From contig BEIG01000019.1 of the NCBI GenBank assembly GCA_002898795.1, positions 1 through 40,184 on the forward strand: a DNA stretch of 40,184 nucleotides, in the 5' to 3' direction. A program made the translations under genes and the position numbers. This document shows, piece by piece, positions 17,501 through 26,200 of the stretch (position 1 is the stretch's first letter; each line of letters begins with the position of its first letter). The notes under the pieces were generated by a model that saw nothing but the letters and a program-made list of their open reading frames with translations, did no database searches and had not been told where the DNA came from. Source of the DNA: a bacterium HR30. Its GTDB lineage: Bacteria; Desulfobacterota; Binatia; HRBIN30.

Positions 17501-18415
17501 ACCCCGACGCGAACGCCGACTGCCACACCGACCCACACTCCTCCTCCCACGTTTACCCCCACACCAACTGCGACCCACACGCCACTGCCGACGCAAACGC
17601 CCACGAATACACCGCTCCCCACATCGACCCCCACACCATCCGCTACCCCGACCCACACGCACACCCCCACGCTCACGTTTACCCCCACCCACACGATCAC
17701 ACCGGGTGGACCGACTCTGACCCCAACCAATACCCTTCCGCCCACCGAAACTCCGACGGAGTCGCCCACGGCAAGTCCCTCCACTACTCCAACGCCGACG
17801 GAAACTCCCACCCCTGTGCCAACAGAAACCTTTACCCCGGAACCCACGGCTACTCCCACTACAATGCCCGACGTGTTTTGTAGCGGCACCAGCCAGCTAA
17901 CAAATCCGCGGCTCAAGCTAACGAAGCTGTCCACCCCAGCAGGGGACGACAATCTAACGGTGAGCGGTGCCTGGCTGCTGTCTCCAAACACACCACCTCC
18001 TAACCCTGTAGCGGAGGGAATCCGGTTTGCTGTATACGATTCGTTTGGGTCGCTAATCTTTCAAAGAATCGTGCCCGGCGGAGCAAGGCTATCCCAATCC
18101 ACCCCGGGTTGGACTCTCAGCGCCGATGGTCACGTGGCGAAATACTTTGACCCGGAGGGCATACAAGGCGACATCAAGAAAGTGGTGGTTTCGAGCTCCC
18201 GCCGCACACCTGGCCTCTTCACAGTGAAAATCACCGGCAAGCTCGGTAATTTCGTGGTTGCTCCCACTCAGCTCCCTCTTCAGGTCGTTATCGTGCTCGG
18301 CAACCAAGGCCGCGCTGTACTCGGTCAGTGCGCCAGTTACACTTTTAGGCCTAGCGGTGGTGTCCGACCGCGTTGTGACTTCTCTGTAACGGGGAGTACC
18401 CTCGTTTGCCGCTGA
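14588..18415 (+). CDS. Secreted beta-propeller/di-heme cytochrome protein on a Thr-Pro stalk
   Basis: 1275 residues, GTG start after GAGGGAGGGGAC. Signal peptide to about residue 28 (ASWA). Residues about 30-540 are YncE-like propeller blades ([35 protein letters not shown]). Next comes a CcpA/MauG-like half with two heme sites: CASCH (549-553) and CNGCH (715-719), including [21 protein letters not shown] and [22 protein letters not shown] thrombospondin-3-like Ca-binding stretch follows ([19 protein letters not shown], about 932-950), then a Thr-Pro stalk (953-1092) and a C-terminal beta domain (1093-1275, first Cys VFCSG). An insert at about 280-305 has several cysteines ([12 protein letters not shown]). 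I infer a surface or periplasmic redox protein held away from the membrane. It is divergent from the sigma operon and may belong to its regulon. Confidence 0.88.
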   Translation: MKRGIAWVAAVLVCCAPSLLLPPRASWAGSYTLFESGPVRPLALSPDGTKLFATNIPDSRLEIFSIGANGVLTHLESVPVGLEPVAVAARTNTEVWVVNHLSDSVSVVDLSSSPARVVRTLLVGDEPRDIVFAGPGKTRAFITCAHRGQNNPNDPQLTTAGVGRADVWVFDATNLGNTLGGTPLTILTLFGDTPRALAATPDGTRVYAAVFHSGNQTTVINEGLVCDDSTKTDTVVAEPCTVSGVSVPGGLPLPTTDHTGAPAPEVGLIVKWNGSYWADKACASGLKYGWSCKTDADCPNSVCGRNWNNAVKFNLPDKDVFVIDATANPPVQLPGSAGFFTGVGTILFNMAVNPANGKVYVTNFESRNEFRFEGPGIYAAQFGGTTVQGHLAESRITVLSGSSVLPRHLNKHIDYDQRPAPAGVKDHSLATPLDMAITSDGQTLYVAAFGSSKVGVFNTAQLENDTFVPNNANYISVSGGGPAGLALHEGLQRLYVLTRFDNGIAIVDTATKTEIDHVSLYNPEPPSVVNGRRFLYDAFYTSSNGEAACASCHIFADLDSLAWDLGNPDDETQTNPLPVKLAFAIGSGTFRDFHPMKGPMTTQTLRGLANHGAMHWRGDRNGGSSQPFSAELAFKAFNVAFPGLLGRTSELTPAEMQAFTDFILQVKLPPNPIRNLDNSLTASQQNGRNFFFGPRRADGLPFGTDGSDNALGHTCNGCHVTNRSQGFFGTDGKASFENEPQVIKIAHLRNLYQKVGMFGMAAVPFFNSGDNGHKGDQIRGFGFLHDGSVDTLFRFLNATVFNDQNGAGFNGGDQQRRDVEQFLLAFDSDLFPIVGQQVTLTSNNAAQVNARIDLLIQRAAAGETDLIVKGRYNGQLRGWYRTAVGTFQPDRAGEAVWTDSALRTVAATPGQELTYTAVPLGSAVRLGVDRDEDTFFDRDELDAGSDPADPNSTPAPATATPTVTPTATRTLTPTRTPTATPTHTPPPTFTPTPTATHTPLPTQTPTNTPLPTSTPTPSATPTHTHTPTLTFTPTHTITPGGPTLTPTNTLPPTETPTESPTASPSTTPTPTETPTPVPTETFTPEPTATPTTMPDVFCSGTSQLTNPRLKLTKLSTPAGDDNLTVSGAWLLSPNTPPPNPVAEGIRFAVYDSFGSLIFQRIVPGGARLSQSTPGWTLSADGHVAKYFDPEGIQGDIKKVVVSSSRRTPGLFTVKITGKLGNFVVAPTQLPLQVVIVLGNQGRAVLGQCASYTFRPSGGVRPRCDFSVTGSTLVCR
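17444..17863 (+). repeat. Thr-Pro coding repeat (stalk)
   Basis: About 420 bases of imperfect short repeats of the form ACNCCNACN, coding mostly Thr-Pro with Ala, His and Ser. The strand is strongly C/A-rich on one side, and the opposite strand stays open as a Val-Gly shadow frame. Probably a flexible, possibly O-glycosylated stalk; length may vary between strains. Confidence 0.85.
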
Positions 18416-18421
18416 AAAGTT

Positions 18422-18446
18422 TGGGGAGCCCTTCTTGGGCTCCCCA
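18422..18446. terminator. Strong hairpin between convergent genes
   Basis: TGGGGAGCCC-ttctt-GGGCTCCCCA, a perfect 10-bp stem with a 5-base loop, 7 bases after the propeller gene stop. On the minus strand it is followed by AAACTTTTC, which gives it a modest U-tract for the P450 transcript. Likely a shared (bidirectional) terminator. Confidence 0.75.
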
Positions 18447-18501
18447 GTGTGCAACTCGGCTCGGTTTTCAACGGAGCCGCTTTCGGTTTCCTGCCGCCGC
18501 T

Positions 18502-19770
18502 TTAGTTGGGCTTAAAGCGTAGTCGGACCGGCATTCGTTTTGGCCCACCAACGAACGATGCGTGCAACCGTTCTACCGGGCCAGCCAGTTCTACTGCATC
18601 GATGCGCCGGGCAAACTCGCGGAAGAAAACCTTGATATCCAACCGAGCCAGATGTGCTCCCAAGCAAAAGTGCTCACCTACGCCAAAGCCCAGATGCGGG
18701 TTCGGGTCGCGATCGAGCCGGAATACGAATGGGTCGGCAAACACTTCTTCGTCACGGTTGGCGGATGGGTAAAACAGGGCCACGGAGTCACCTTTTCGGA
18801 TTCGTTGGCCGCGCAGTTCGTAGTCCACAACCGCCGTGCGGGAGAAATGGATCACGGGCGTTGTCCACCGCACAATCTCGTCTGCCCCCGTTTCGATCAG
18901 CGAAGGATTGGCTCGTAATTTGGCGAACTCACCAGGGTGCTCTAACAAAGCAAGCAACCCGCCCGAGATCGAATTCCGGGTCGTATCATGGCCGGCAACC
19001 ATGATCAGGAAATACATGGAAAACAGTTCAAACTGCGGAACCGGCTTCCCATCGATCGTTGCCAAAGCGAGCACCGTGGACAAATCTTCTCTTGGATTTT
19101 TACGCCGATCTTGGGTTACTTCTTCCAAATACGCGAATGCCTCGGACAAAAACCCAAGACGATCTTCCCGTGTCTCGCCCGGGCGCTGAAACTCAGGATC
19201 CTCGATGCCGAAGTTCTCGTTGGTAACGCGCAATACAAACTGCTCCCGTTCTCGCGGAATCCCCAAGATCTCGGTAATCATCCGCAAGGGCTGCAAGGCG
19301 GCAACGTCGCGCACGAAATCGCACTCGACCCACTCTCCTGGCGGCCCAAGGGAAGTAAAGATTTCGTTCGTGAGTTCCACCAAGCGCCTTTCCAAGCGGG
19401 CAATGGCCCGCGGGGTAAACCAACCGCTGACCAACTTGCGGTAAAGGCGATGCTCCGGAGGGTCCATGTTCACCAACATCCGCAGCGGTGGGTCTTCCTC
19501 CAATGTCGGCCCAGACATCTCGGCGTCCGGAAACAGAATAAACCGCCCGGCACTGCGGAACTTCTCCGGCTGGGTGGACACCTCGATAATATCCGCATGC
19601 TTCGTTACCGCCCAAAATGGGCGATACCCTGGCGGCTGCATGTAGCAGACAGGTGCCTCGCGCCGCAGCCGGGCCCAAGCGGCATGAGGGTAACCGTGCT
19701 CGCCGTAGGTACGAGCACTGATGATATCGAGCTGATCGAGGGGAATCGACGCTACATCCTGCTCCGTCAT
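18502..19770 (-). CDS. Cytochrome P450
   Basis: 422 residues, soluble, full length for a bacterial class I P450. I-helix AGHDTT (259-264) with the oxygen-activating acid/Thr pair, ExxR at EIVR (298-301), heme loop FGVGEHFCLG with Cys369 as thiolate ligand. The HDTTRNSISGG pattern is close to that of steroid or fatty-acid C-terminal hydroxylases such as CYP125, but substrate cannot be told from sequence. GAGGTAA stands 8 bases before the ATG. It starts 23 bases after the prenyltransferase stop on the same strand, so the two are probably co-transcribed. It needs a ferredoxin and reductase, neither of which is in the window. Confidence 0.95.
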   Translation of the reverse strand: MTEQDVASIPLDQLDIISARTYGEHGYPHAAWARLRREAPVCYMQPPGYRPFWAVTKHADIIEVSTQPEKFRSAGRFILFPDAEMSGPTLEEDPPLRMLVNMDPPEHRLYRKLVSGWFTPRAIARLERRLVELTNEIFTSLGPPGEWVECDFVRDVAALQPLRMITEILGIPREREQFVLRVTNENFGIEDPEFQRPGETREDRLGFLSEAFAYLEEVTQDRRKNPREDLSTVLALATIDGKPVPQFELFSMYFLIMVAGHDTTRNSISGGLLALLEHPGEFAKLRANPSLIETGADEIVRWTTPVIHFSRTAVVDYELRGQRIRKGDSVALFYPSANRDEEVFADPFVFRLDRDPNPHLGFGVGEHFCLGAHLARLDIKVFFREFARRIDAVELAGPVERLHASFVGGPKRMPVRLRFKPN

Positions 19771-19793
19771 CGTCGCGTTACCTCAGGTCCGGG

Positions 19794-20798
19794 CTAAGCC
19801 ATCCACCGCGTGAAAATGCCATCGAGCAATACCCCTGCCAAGTAGAGAACGCCAAACCGCCGCGTGTGCTGGAATGCGAATGCGGAATACCAAAGGGGCC
19901 AGACGTTGGGTGGGAATCCCTCTGGCGGCGTTGCTGGACGTGGCTGCCGAAACACCTGAAACACAAGACGGTACCAAGAGGCTGCGCCCAGCGTCACCAA
20001 TAACGGCCAGCCAAAAGCTCCAGCGAGCACCAACCCGAGGGTCACCGCGTAGGCGGCCGTGCACAGTACCAGTGCAACGCGACGCGCGTTGGTTTCCCCA
20101 AGAATCACCGGTAAGGTGTGAATGTTTTTCTTGCGGTCGGCTTCCAACTTGTCGATGTGCTTCGCAAACAAAACCGTCGTGGCTGTTAATGCTACCGGCA
20201 GGCTAGCCCACAAAACCCGTCCGTCCACTTGGCCGGTTACGACGTAATATCCTCCCCCAACCATTAGTGGTCCCCACACCACGAGTACGGCCAGCTCCCC
20301 CAGGCCCACATATTTCAGTGGCCACGTGTAAAAAAGCACGAAGAACGCCCCGGCAAGGAGTAACCACAGTACTGGCTCGCCACGCCAAAATACCAGGGCC
20401 AAGCCGGCGACGAGTGCAAGCGCGCCCGTTACGGCGATGTATACGAGCATTTGGCTCAATGTTAGCAGCCCGTGTTCGAGCGGCTGCGGACCATACTGGG
20501 CGCGAAAATAGTTGTCTCGGTCAACGCCCTTCCAATGGTCCGTGAGGTCGTTCACCAGGTTGTTCGTCGCGTGCGCGAGCAACAACCCAACCGTAAGTAC
20601 CAGCCAACCACCGAAATCGAACAACCCGTCGCGCCACGCCAGCAAACCCGCCAGCGCCGCAGACACGAAAGTCATCACGAGCACGGCCGAGCGCGTGGCA
20701 ATGAGCCAACGCGAAATCACGTCCAGAGCCTGCCACTCCTCAGCCGAGATGCGAGGAATCACGCGCACTGCTTTTGCCCACATCGCTATGTTGACCAT
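19794..20798 (-). CDS. UbiA-family prenyltransferase (MenA-like)
   Basis: 334 residues, mostly membrane helices (seven to nine). The two Asp-rich motifs that bind Mg-prenyl diphosphate are present: NDLTDHWKGVD (83-93) and DKLEADRKKNIHTLPV (216-231). The sequence order ATNNLVNDLTD and the second motif resemble MenA (DHNA octaprenyltransferase) and related aromatic prenyltransferases. The acceptor is not known: no menaquinone genes are nearby, and the P450 downstream suggests a tailoring role on a prenylated product. GGGAGAG precedes the ATG. Confidence 0.88.
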   Translation of the reverse strand: MVNIAMWAKAVRVIPRISAEEWQALDVISRWLIATRSAVLVMTFVSAALAGLLAWRDGLFDFGGWLVLTVGLLLAHATNNLVNDLTDHWKGVDRDNYFRAQYGPQPLEHGLLTLSQMLVYIAVTGALALVAGLALVFWRGEPVLWLLLAGAFFVLFYTWPLKYVGLGELAVLVVWGPLMVGGGYYVVTGQVDGRVLWASLPVALTATTVLFAKHIDKLEADRKKNIHTLPVILGETNARRVALVLCTAAYAVTLGLVLAGAFGWPLLVTLGAASWYRLVFQVFRQPRPATPPEGFPPNVWPLWYSAFAFQHTRRFGVLYLAGVLLDGIFTRWMA

Positions 20799-21205
20799 CG
20801 GAGCTCTCCCGGTGTTCTCCGCCGTACACTACCCGATCGCCACAAGGGGGCAAGTGCCCCGTACTTCGGGGGTAAAATAAGCGAAGAGGCCGCTTCGCAC
20901 TGGCAGATGACCTCCCTCCACTTTTTTCTTCCAAAGCAGCCGTCCAAAGACTGTCGAGACATCGCAGGCTAAAGATGACCCTGTCCACCTTTGGGTCGGC
21001 CCGCGGTACATTGTCTTTTCGTCTCATCCAGCCCGAGTCAATGCAACCCTTCGCGTTTCTGTTCTTACGCTCGAACACCCGAAACTCCTTGCGCACGCTC
21101 AATTGCCCTGGCCCAGCGTTTCGGCGATGTCGGGTTTTCCAACCGCTCGAGCCGCCGTTGCTTGCACGCGTCGCCGCCCTGTGTTAGCGGCTTGAGCCGC
21201 GTTGT
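20799..21205. other. Gene-free tract upstream of prenyltransferase and tRNA
   Basis: About 400 bases. It holds a 6-bp inverted repeat (GCGAAG-aggccg-CTTCGC, 20881-20898) and, just before the tRNA, a palindrome GCGGCT-tg-AGCCGC (21187-21200). Promoters for the minus-strand gene and the plus-strand tRNA must lie here. No frame looks coding. Confidence 0.6.
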
Positions 21206-21279
21206 GGTCGCATAGCTCAGCTGGTTAGAGCGCCTGCCTCACATGCAGGAGGTCCGTGGTTCGAGTCCACGTGCGACCA
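21206..21279 (+). tRNA. tRNA-Val (anticodon CAC)
   Basis: Full cloverleaf: acceptor GGTCGCA/TGCGACC with discriminator A, D-arm GCTC/GAGC with loop AGCTGGTTA, anticodon stem CCTGC/GCAGG with loop CTCACAT (anticodon CAC, reads GUG), T-arm CGTGG/CCACG with loop TTCGAGT. 74 bases; CCA is not encoded. Confidence 0.97.
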
Positions 21280-21301
21280 TTGTTGCCGGACTGTGCCATG
21301 T

Positions 21302-21320
21302 CTGCCCAAGGCCAGGGCAG
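21302..21320 (+). terminator. Hairpin just past tRNA-Val
   Basis: CTGCCC-aaggcca-GGGCAG, 22 bases after the tRNA. No T-run, so the call as terminator is weak. Confidence 0.3.
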
Positions 21321-21934
21321 GAGTTCGCATTGGCCCGTGGCGCGATTGGCTTCTACCTCCGTCGGCACTTAGTGCAGGGGGATGCTTTTTCCAGCGGCGC
21401 CCAACTTGAGGGTCGATCGTGTTCTCGATCCCATGATTGCAGGTCGAGTACAGCTCAGGCAAAATGGGTAGCCAACGCGCCTCACCAGTCTGTGGCCTGG
21501 CGCAAATCGGGGATCGCCAACGTAGAATCGCGCAACCGCGTTTTTTCCCAGCCTTCTACCGAGCGTTGGCGCAGGAGTGTTTGTCCGCACTCTTGCGAAA
21601 TCTCATAGGTGGCACTCAAGTTGCGCCGGTCTCTTGTGTGAACGACCCTGCGGGAGCGTGCGGAAGCGAATCCTCTTTGTTCCGGTCGCAGACTGAGACG
21701 GTGAGAGGAGGCCCTTCCCTAGACCCTTTCCCCACTGTCGGGGAAGTCGGGGCAAAGGGCTTTCAGAGAAGCACACGCCACAATCCAAACTGCGGCCACA
21801 ACCTCGATCGCAGCAAGCACGGCGTGCTGAACGACCCTTATAGGCGCCCCCAGCTTGCTCGCGTCACGCGTATTCGAGCGACGAGCTTCGCAAGACTGGG
21901 GACGCCGCTACTGAAGGGATAGGGAAGCCTGGCC

Positions 21935-21954
21935 GTGAGCATGGCTATGCTCAC
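21935..21954. repeat. 8-bp perfect inverted repeat
   Basis: GTGAGCAT-ggct-ATGCTCAC in gene-free DNA. Could form a tetraloop hairpin or bind a dimeric regulator. No following T-run. Confidence 0.5.
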
Positions 21955-22619
21955 CCCAACACCACTTGGGCGCGAGGGGCCGATCGTATCCACGGGACAC
22001 GCAAAGCTCATGCGGGCTCCCAACTCGCCTTCAACTTAAAATCTCGGCGGCATCGTTTTCTCCCTGCTAACCCGGACCGCGCATTTGCGCGCCCGCGATC
22101 GCGAACGCGACGGTTTATCCCGTTCACGCCGCGCGTGCCCCTTGTCCGCAGCAACACCTCTGCGCAGTAACAAAGCCTCAGTCGCCGAGCCCCTCGTACA
22201 TCCTCCAATCCAACGCCGCCTTCGGCCTTACCCCTAGCCAGGTGAATTCATGCGGCGCCGAACCAAACACGGAGGCACCCGCGACCACACTAGGCCCCCA
22301 ATTGGGGTTTCCAACTAACACCTATCGTTTCGTCCGCTCCCAAGCGATTCGCGGTCCGATTTTTTGGTGGGGGTCTCGTGTTCTCCCGCATCATTGACGG
22401 GTAGAGCTCGAATGTCTGGCTCGTTTTCCGACACGTGGGTGTTTTGCCTCAGTAACGGGTAGTTGGAGGCGCCGAGCCTTCGTCATCGATCACCGGAACA
22501 TTCGCTGCCACACGTGCTCGGCGTGGCGGAAGCGTTCGCCACGCAACCGAGTCACGGCGGCCCCTACACGGGGACTTGCCTTGCTTTAAATCTCGGGATC
22601 ATTCGCGGGCCGAGCTCCC

Positions 22620-22650
22620 AGAGAAGAGAACTGCCAATGCTCTCTTCTCT
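22620..22650. repeat. 10-bp perfect inverted repeat, purine/pyrimidine arms
   Basis: AGAGAAGAGA, 11-base spacer, TCTCTTCTCT. One arm is all purine, the other all pyrimidine, within gene-free DNA about 560 bases before the giant gene. Confidence 0.55.
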
Positions 22651-23211
22651 TCCCTCTCGTCTCCTGCAGTTCCGAGCGGTCAACACCGCTCACCCTCCTA
22701 GAAGGCGACGGAATGTTTCCCCGAGGTCGTCTTTCCTTTGAGGTCCGTGACAGAGCCTTGATCACAAGGCCGACCCAACCTGATGGAGCTCCCTCATCGT
22801 CGCGGCGCACGCCGCGCCTATGGCCGCTGCCCTTCCCCTCGAACGATGCTCGGGCAGCACGTGGTTGTTTTCGCCCGCGGGGCCAAGGCTCATTGGGGCG
22901 AAGTGCGGCGTTCTGTCCACAAGGCGCATCCGCCTCGGAGGAGCATCTGCGGCGTACGCAATTCCCACTGGCGGCTTCGCCCGGTGCGACCAACCCATCG
23001 ACCGCAAGTTCAAACGTGCCGGTGGGCACGGAGTACCCCCGGTGAGCTAGCAGCGAGTTCTCACTGAAGGATTCGAAAATTTGGCTTGATCGTCACCGGC
23101 CCACACCTTAGCGTGCATTGTGATGGTTCAATCGCGAGGGACTCAACCTTGTTTGGGCACCTGTGGCCCGCGATGCAGATCATCAACGGAGAGGAGCGAA
23201 GAGTTTCTGTG

Positions 23212-26200
23212 ATGACGGAAAGGCGAGCTGTCACGTGTTTTCGATTGGGCTGGGGCGTGTTTTTGACATTTTTGTTCTTCGCAACTCCCGTTCCAGCGGC
23301 GCCGATTCCGAGTGCGTCGCTTAACGTCCCGGCTGAGATTCCCATCGGAGAGTCGTTCTCCTTCACTGTAACTTTCGATAACTCATCCCTGACCGATGCG
23401 GGCTACGGCCCATACATTGACCTCGAGCTCCCTACAATCGGGGCCGACGGTGCCGGTTCGGCAACGGACGACGGGATTGTATTCGTTTCCGCGACCTACC
23501 TTTCGTTTCCCGTGAATGTCCAGGTTCTGACCTGTCCGGTTGCTTCCCATCCCTACACCGGTCTTGCCGTAAGCTGCACGGCGGGCAACCAGTACGTCGT
23601 GATGGAGCTCCCATTTGGCAGCTTCACGAGCGACCAACCGCCCGCCTCCATCACGGTGAATGCTTCACTGAGCAATTTGGCGGATTTGGGCGTGCCCCTG
23701 ACGATCCGCGCGAAGCCTGGCTTTCGGTACGGCGCAGACCCACTCGACAATCCAGGGTCGGACCCGCCCATCACCGGAACGACGCAAAGCGCAGACGTCA
23801 CTCCGACACTCCTAACGTTATCGAAATCGTACATCGGCCCGGAAAACGAGACGGCCACCGGCCCTAACTTCCCTCGGCGCTACACCGTCACGGTGGATGT
23901 TGCCAATGGGCAGACCGTCTCCAACCTAGACGTACGTGATTTTCTTCCTCCGAATGTCGCATTCCTTACGGTCGTGTCGATCAGCCCAGGCTCGGGGAGT
24001 GTCATGTTGTCTCCTCCGAGCGGCGTTCCTTCGAACCCCCCAAACAACGAGTTACGGGTACGCTACCCTTCCATCGTTGGCGGACCAGGCGCGGATGCGA
24101 CCGTTGTCTTCGAATTTTTCGTGCCTCAGTTAGATGCCAGCGGGAACCCAGTAATCAACCCAAACTCAGGTGACGACGCAATCTCCGCCAATGAGGCGCG
24201 CGCGGAAGGGGATTGGGTTCCAATTGACAGTCGCGATCCCACCACGCATGTCACGCGCGACCCGGCCGGTCCGGAGCACATCCTCAATGATCGGTCGGTT
24301 GCTGTCCAAAAGTCGGCAACGATCGTAACGGACACGGGTCCCGCAGGTCCTTCTCCTGGGGACGTACTGGAGTACACGCTCGAATTCCAAATTTCCGATT
24401 TCTTTGCTTTTCGGAACCTGCGCATCGAGTATGACCAGCTATCCGACGGGCAGCGCTTTGACAGCACATTTACCCCAACGCTGTCGGTGACCGAAAACGG
24501 TTCGACCACCTCGGGACCGTTCGACGCCAGCAACTACTCGGTCACCGTGAACAGTCCCGGCACCGGCACCTCCGATATCTTCTTCGATATATCCGGAGAG
24601 CTCATCCTGCGGGGCTTTTCCGGGATGCTTCTCGGCGGTCTCGTCCCCGATGGTGGGTCACCTAACGACGGGCCCACGGTTGGCACTATACGCTACCGCG
24701 CCTACATCCTCGACCAATACTCGGACAATTTCCCCTCTGGCGACCCGAGCTTGAACAGCGGGGATAGTCTTTCGAACTCCGTTCGCATTGTCGGTGACGT
24801 GCTCGACAACGCGGCACTGACGCCAACCGGCTTCAACGAGGACGATGGGAGTAGCGCTGGTTTCACGATCGCAATCGGGTCGCTCGCGAAGTCGATCTAC
24901 GCGCGCAACGGGGTGGTCGGGCCGGTGACACAAATAGCCCCAGGAGACACCGTGACCTTTCGGCTGCAGTATCAAATACCCACGGGCGACGTGGAGAACT
25001 TACGCCTGGTGGACTGGCTCCCCTTGCCCGTTCTAAACGCAACCGAAGTAACGACGTTCAACGACACCACCTCCGCGACACCGCCTGCTGCGGGGGCGGC
25101 CCATTTTGGTCCAGCCGACACGTTCCGTGCGCTGTCGGGCATCGTGCCCACCCTGACCACGGATGCCACCGGGAATTGGGTTCAGTTCAGCTACGGTACC
25201 TTCGCTAACCCCGCCAATACATCCGCTGTGGTGGACGTGCTGTTCACCGTTACGGTTTCCGCTGCTCCTTTCGCCGACGGTCTTTACTTGACCAACCAAG
25301 TTCGAGCGTTGGAACAAAATACTACCGTCCAGACCACAACCACAGATGCCATCGTCCAGTTTCAACTAACGGAGCCGGTCATCCGTTGGTCGAACATTAA
25401 AGGTGCCGTCGCCAGTTCGAATCCGGCCGCAACGTTCAGCCCGGCAGCTGTCGGACCCGTGACTTTCACTGCGCCTGGCAGCGGCTGCCCGCGATTTTCC
25501 GGAACCATTCACTCAAATGGACTTAGCGCGAATCCCGTGCGCAGCGACGTAGCCAACGTGGATGCTGGCGATTTGGTTACCTTTGCCATCATAGTGGAAA
25601 ACACGGGGACAGGGTTGCACGGCGCGTTCGACATCAGGCTGCGCGACACGCTGCCGCCGGGATTCTCCATTCCTTCGGGCGGACCGAACTTGTGCGTTAC
25701 CGACGGAACCGGGGCGCCCATTTCTTATGTGAGCCTCGGTGGAGGATTATTCGATCCCGCGGGGGGAATCGAGCTTGTCGACCCAGGACCTACGTCAACA
25801 CCCGCCGGCGCATTAGATCCCTACGACCCAACAAACGGGCGGAACATCGCGGTGGTGACCTTTGACCTGCGGCTGGATGGTCCGGGCGACACCACGCCGG
25901 TGGCACCGCGGCAAACCTTGGTCAACACTGGAACTTTGTTCAACTACGCTGGAACGGAAGCGGGCCCAGATCATACCCTGACCGACGCCAACGATACGGC
26001 TTCCGCCGTGGTCGCTTCCCCGGCAGTGCAGAAGTCAATCCAGTCCGTGGTTCCGAACGGCACTGGGGGCTCCAGTGTCACCGCGGGCGATGTCATTACG
26101 TATTCAATCAACGTCACTTTGCCAGAGGGACGAACCCCGGGTTTAACCCTCACCGACCGCCTGCCAGCAGGGTTCGAATACGTATCAGGCTCTCTCACCG

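Larger units (their letters stand above)
21280..23211. other. 1.9-kb tract without a recognisable gene, several hairpins
   Basis: No frame in this stretch has a ribosome site, a signal sequence or a familiar fold; the longest (161 codons at 21437) reads as random peptide. It does contain several clean inverted repeats: CTGCCC/GGGCAG (21302-21320, possible tRNA terminator), CCCTTT...AAAGGG with an inner GGGG/CCCC (about 21724-21760), GTGAGCAT/ATGCTCAC (21935-21954), the palindrome CCCCAATTGGGG (22296-22307) and AGAGAAGAGA/TCTCTTCTCT (22620-22650). It could be a decayed insertion beside the tRNA, a long 5' region of the giant gene, or house small RNAs. Confidence 0.55.

Noticed and set aside
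17329-17991. 220-codon minus-strand frame rich in Val and Gly
   Set aside because: It is the antisense shadow of the Thr-Pro stalk; no ribosome site, and the composition follows from the repeat.
21187-21200. Palindrome before the tRNA as a terminator of an upstream gene
   Set aside because: No plus-strand gene lies upstream within reach; more likely part of the tRNA leader or chance.
21437-21922. 161-codon plus-strand frame after the tRNA
   Set aside because: No ribosome site, random-looking peptide, no repeat or domain. Treated as non-coding.
22984-22992. Copy of GTGCGACCA, matching the end of tRNA-Val, as an attachment site
   Set aside because: Only nine bases match, there is no integrase gene and no longer direct repeat. 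Chance is the better reading.
22586-23029. 147-codon minus-strand frame
   Set aside because: Arg/Gly/Ser-rich random peptide typical of GC-rich shadow frames; no start signal.
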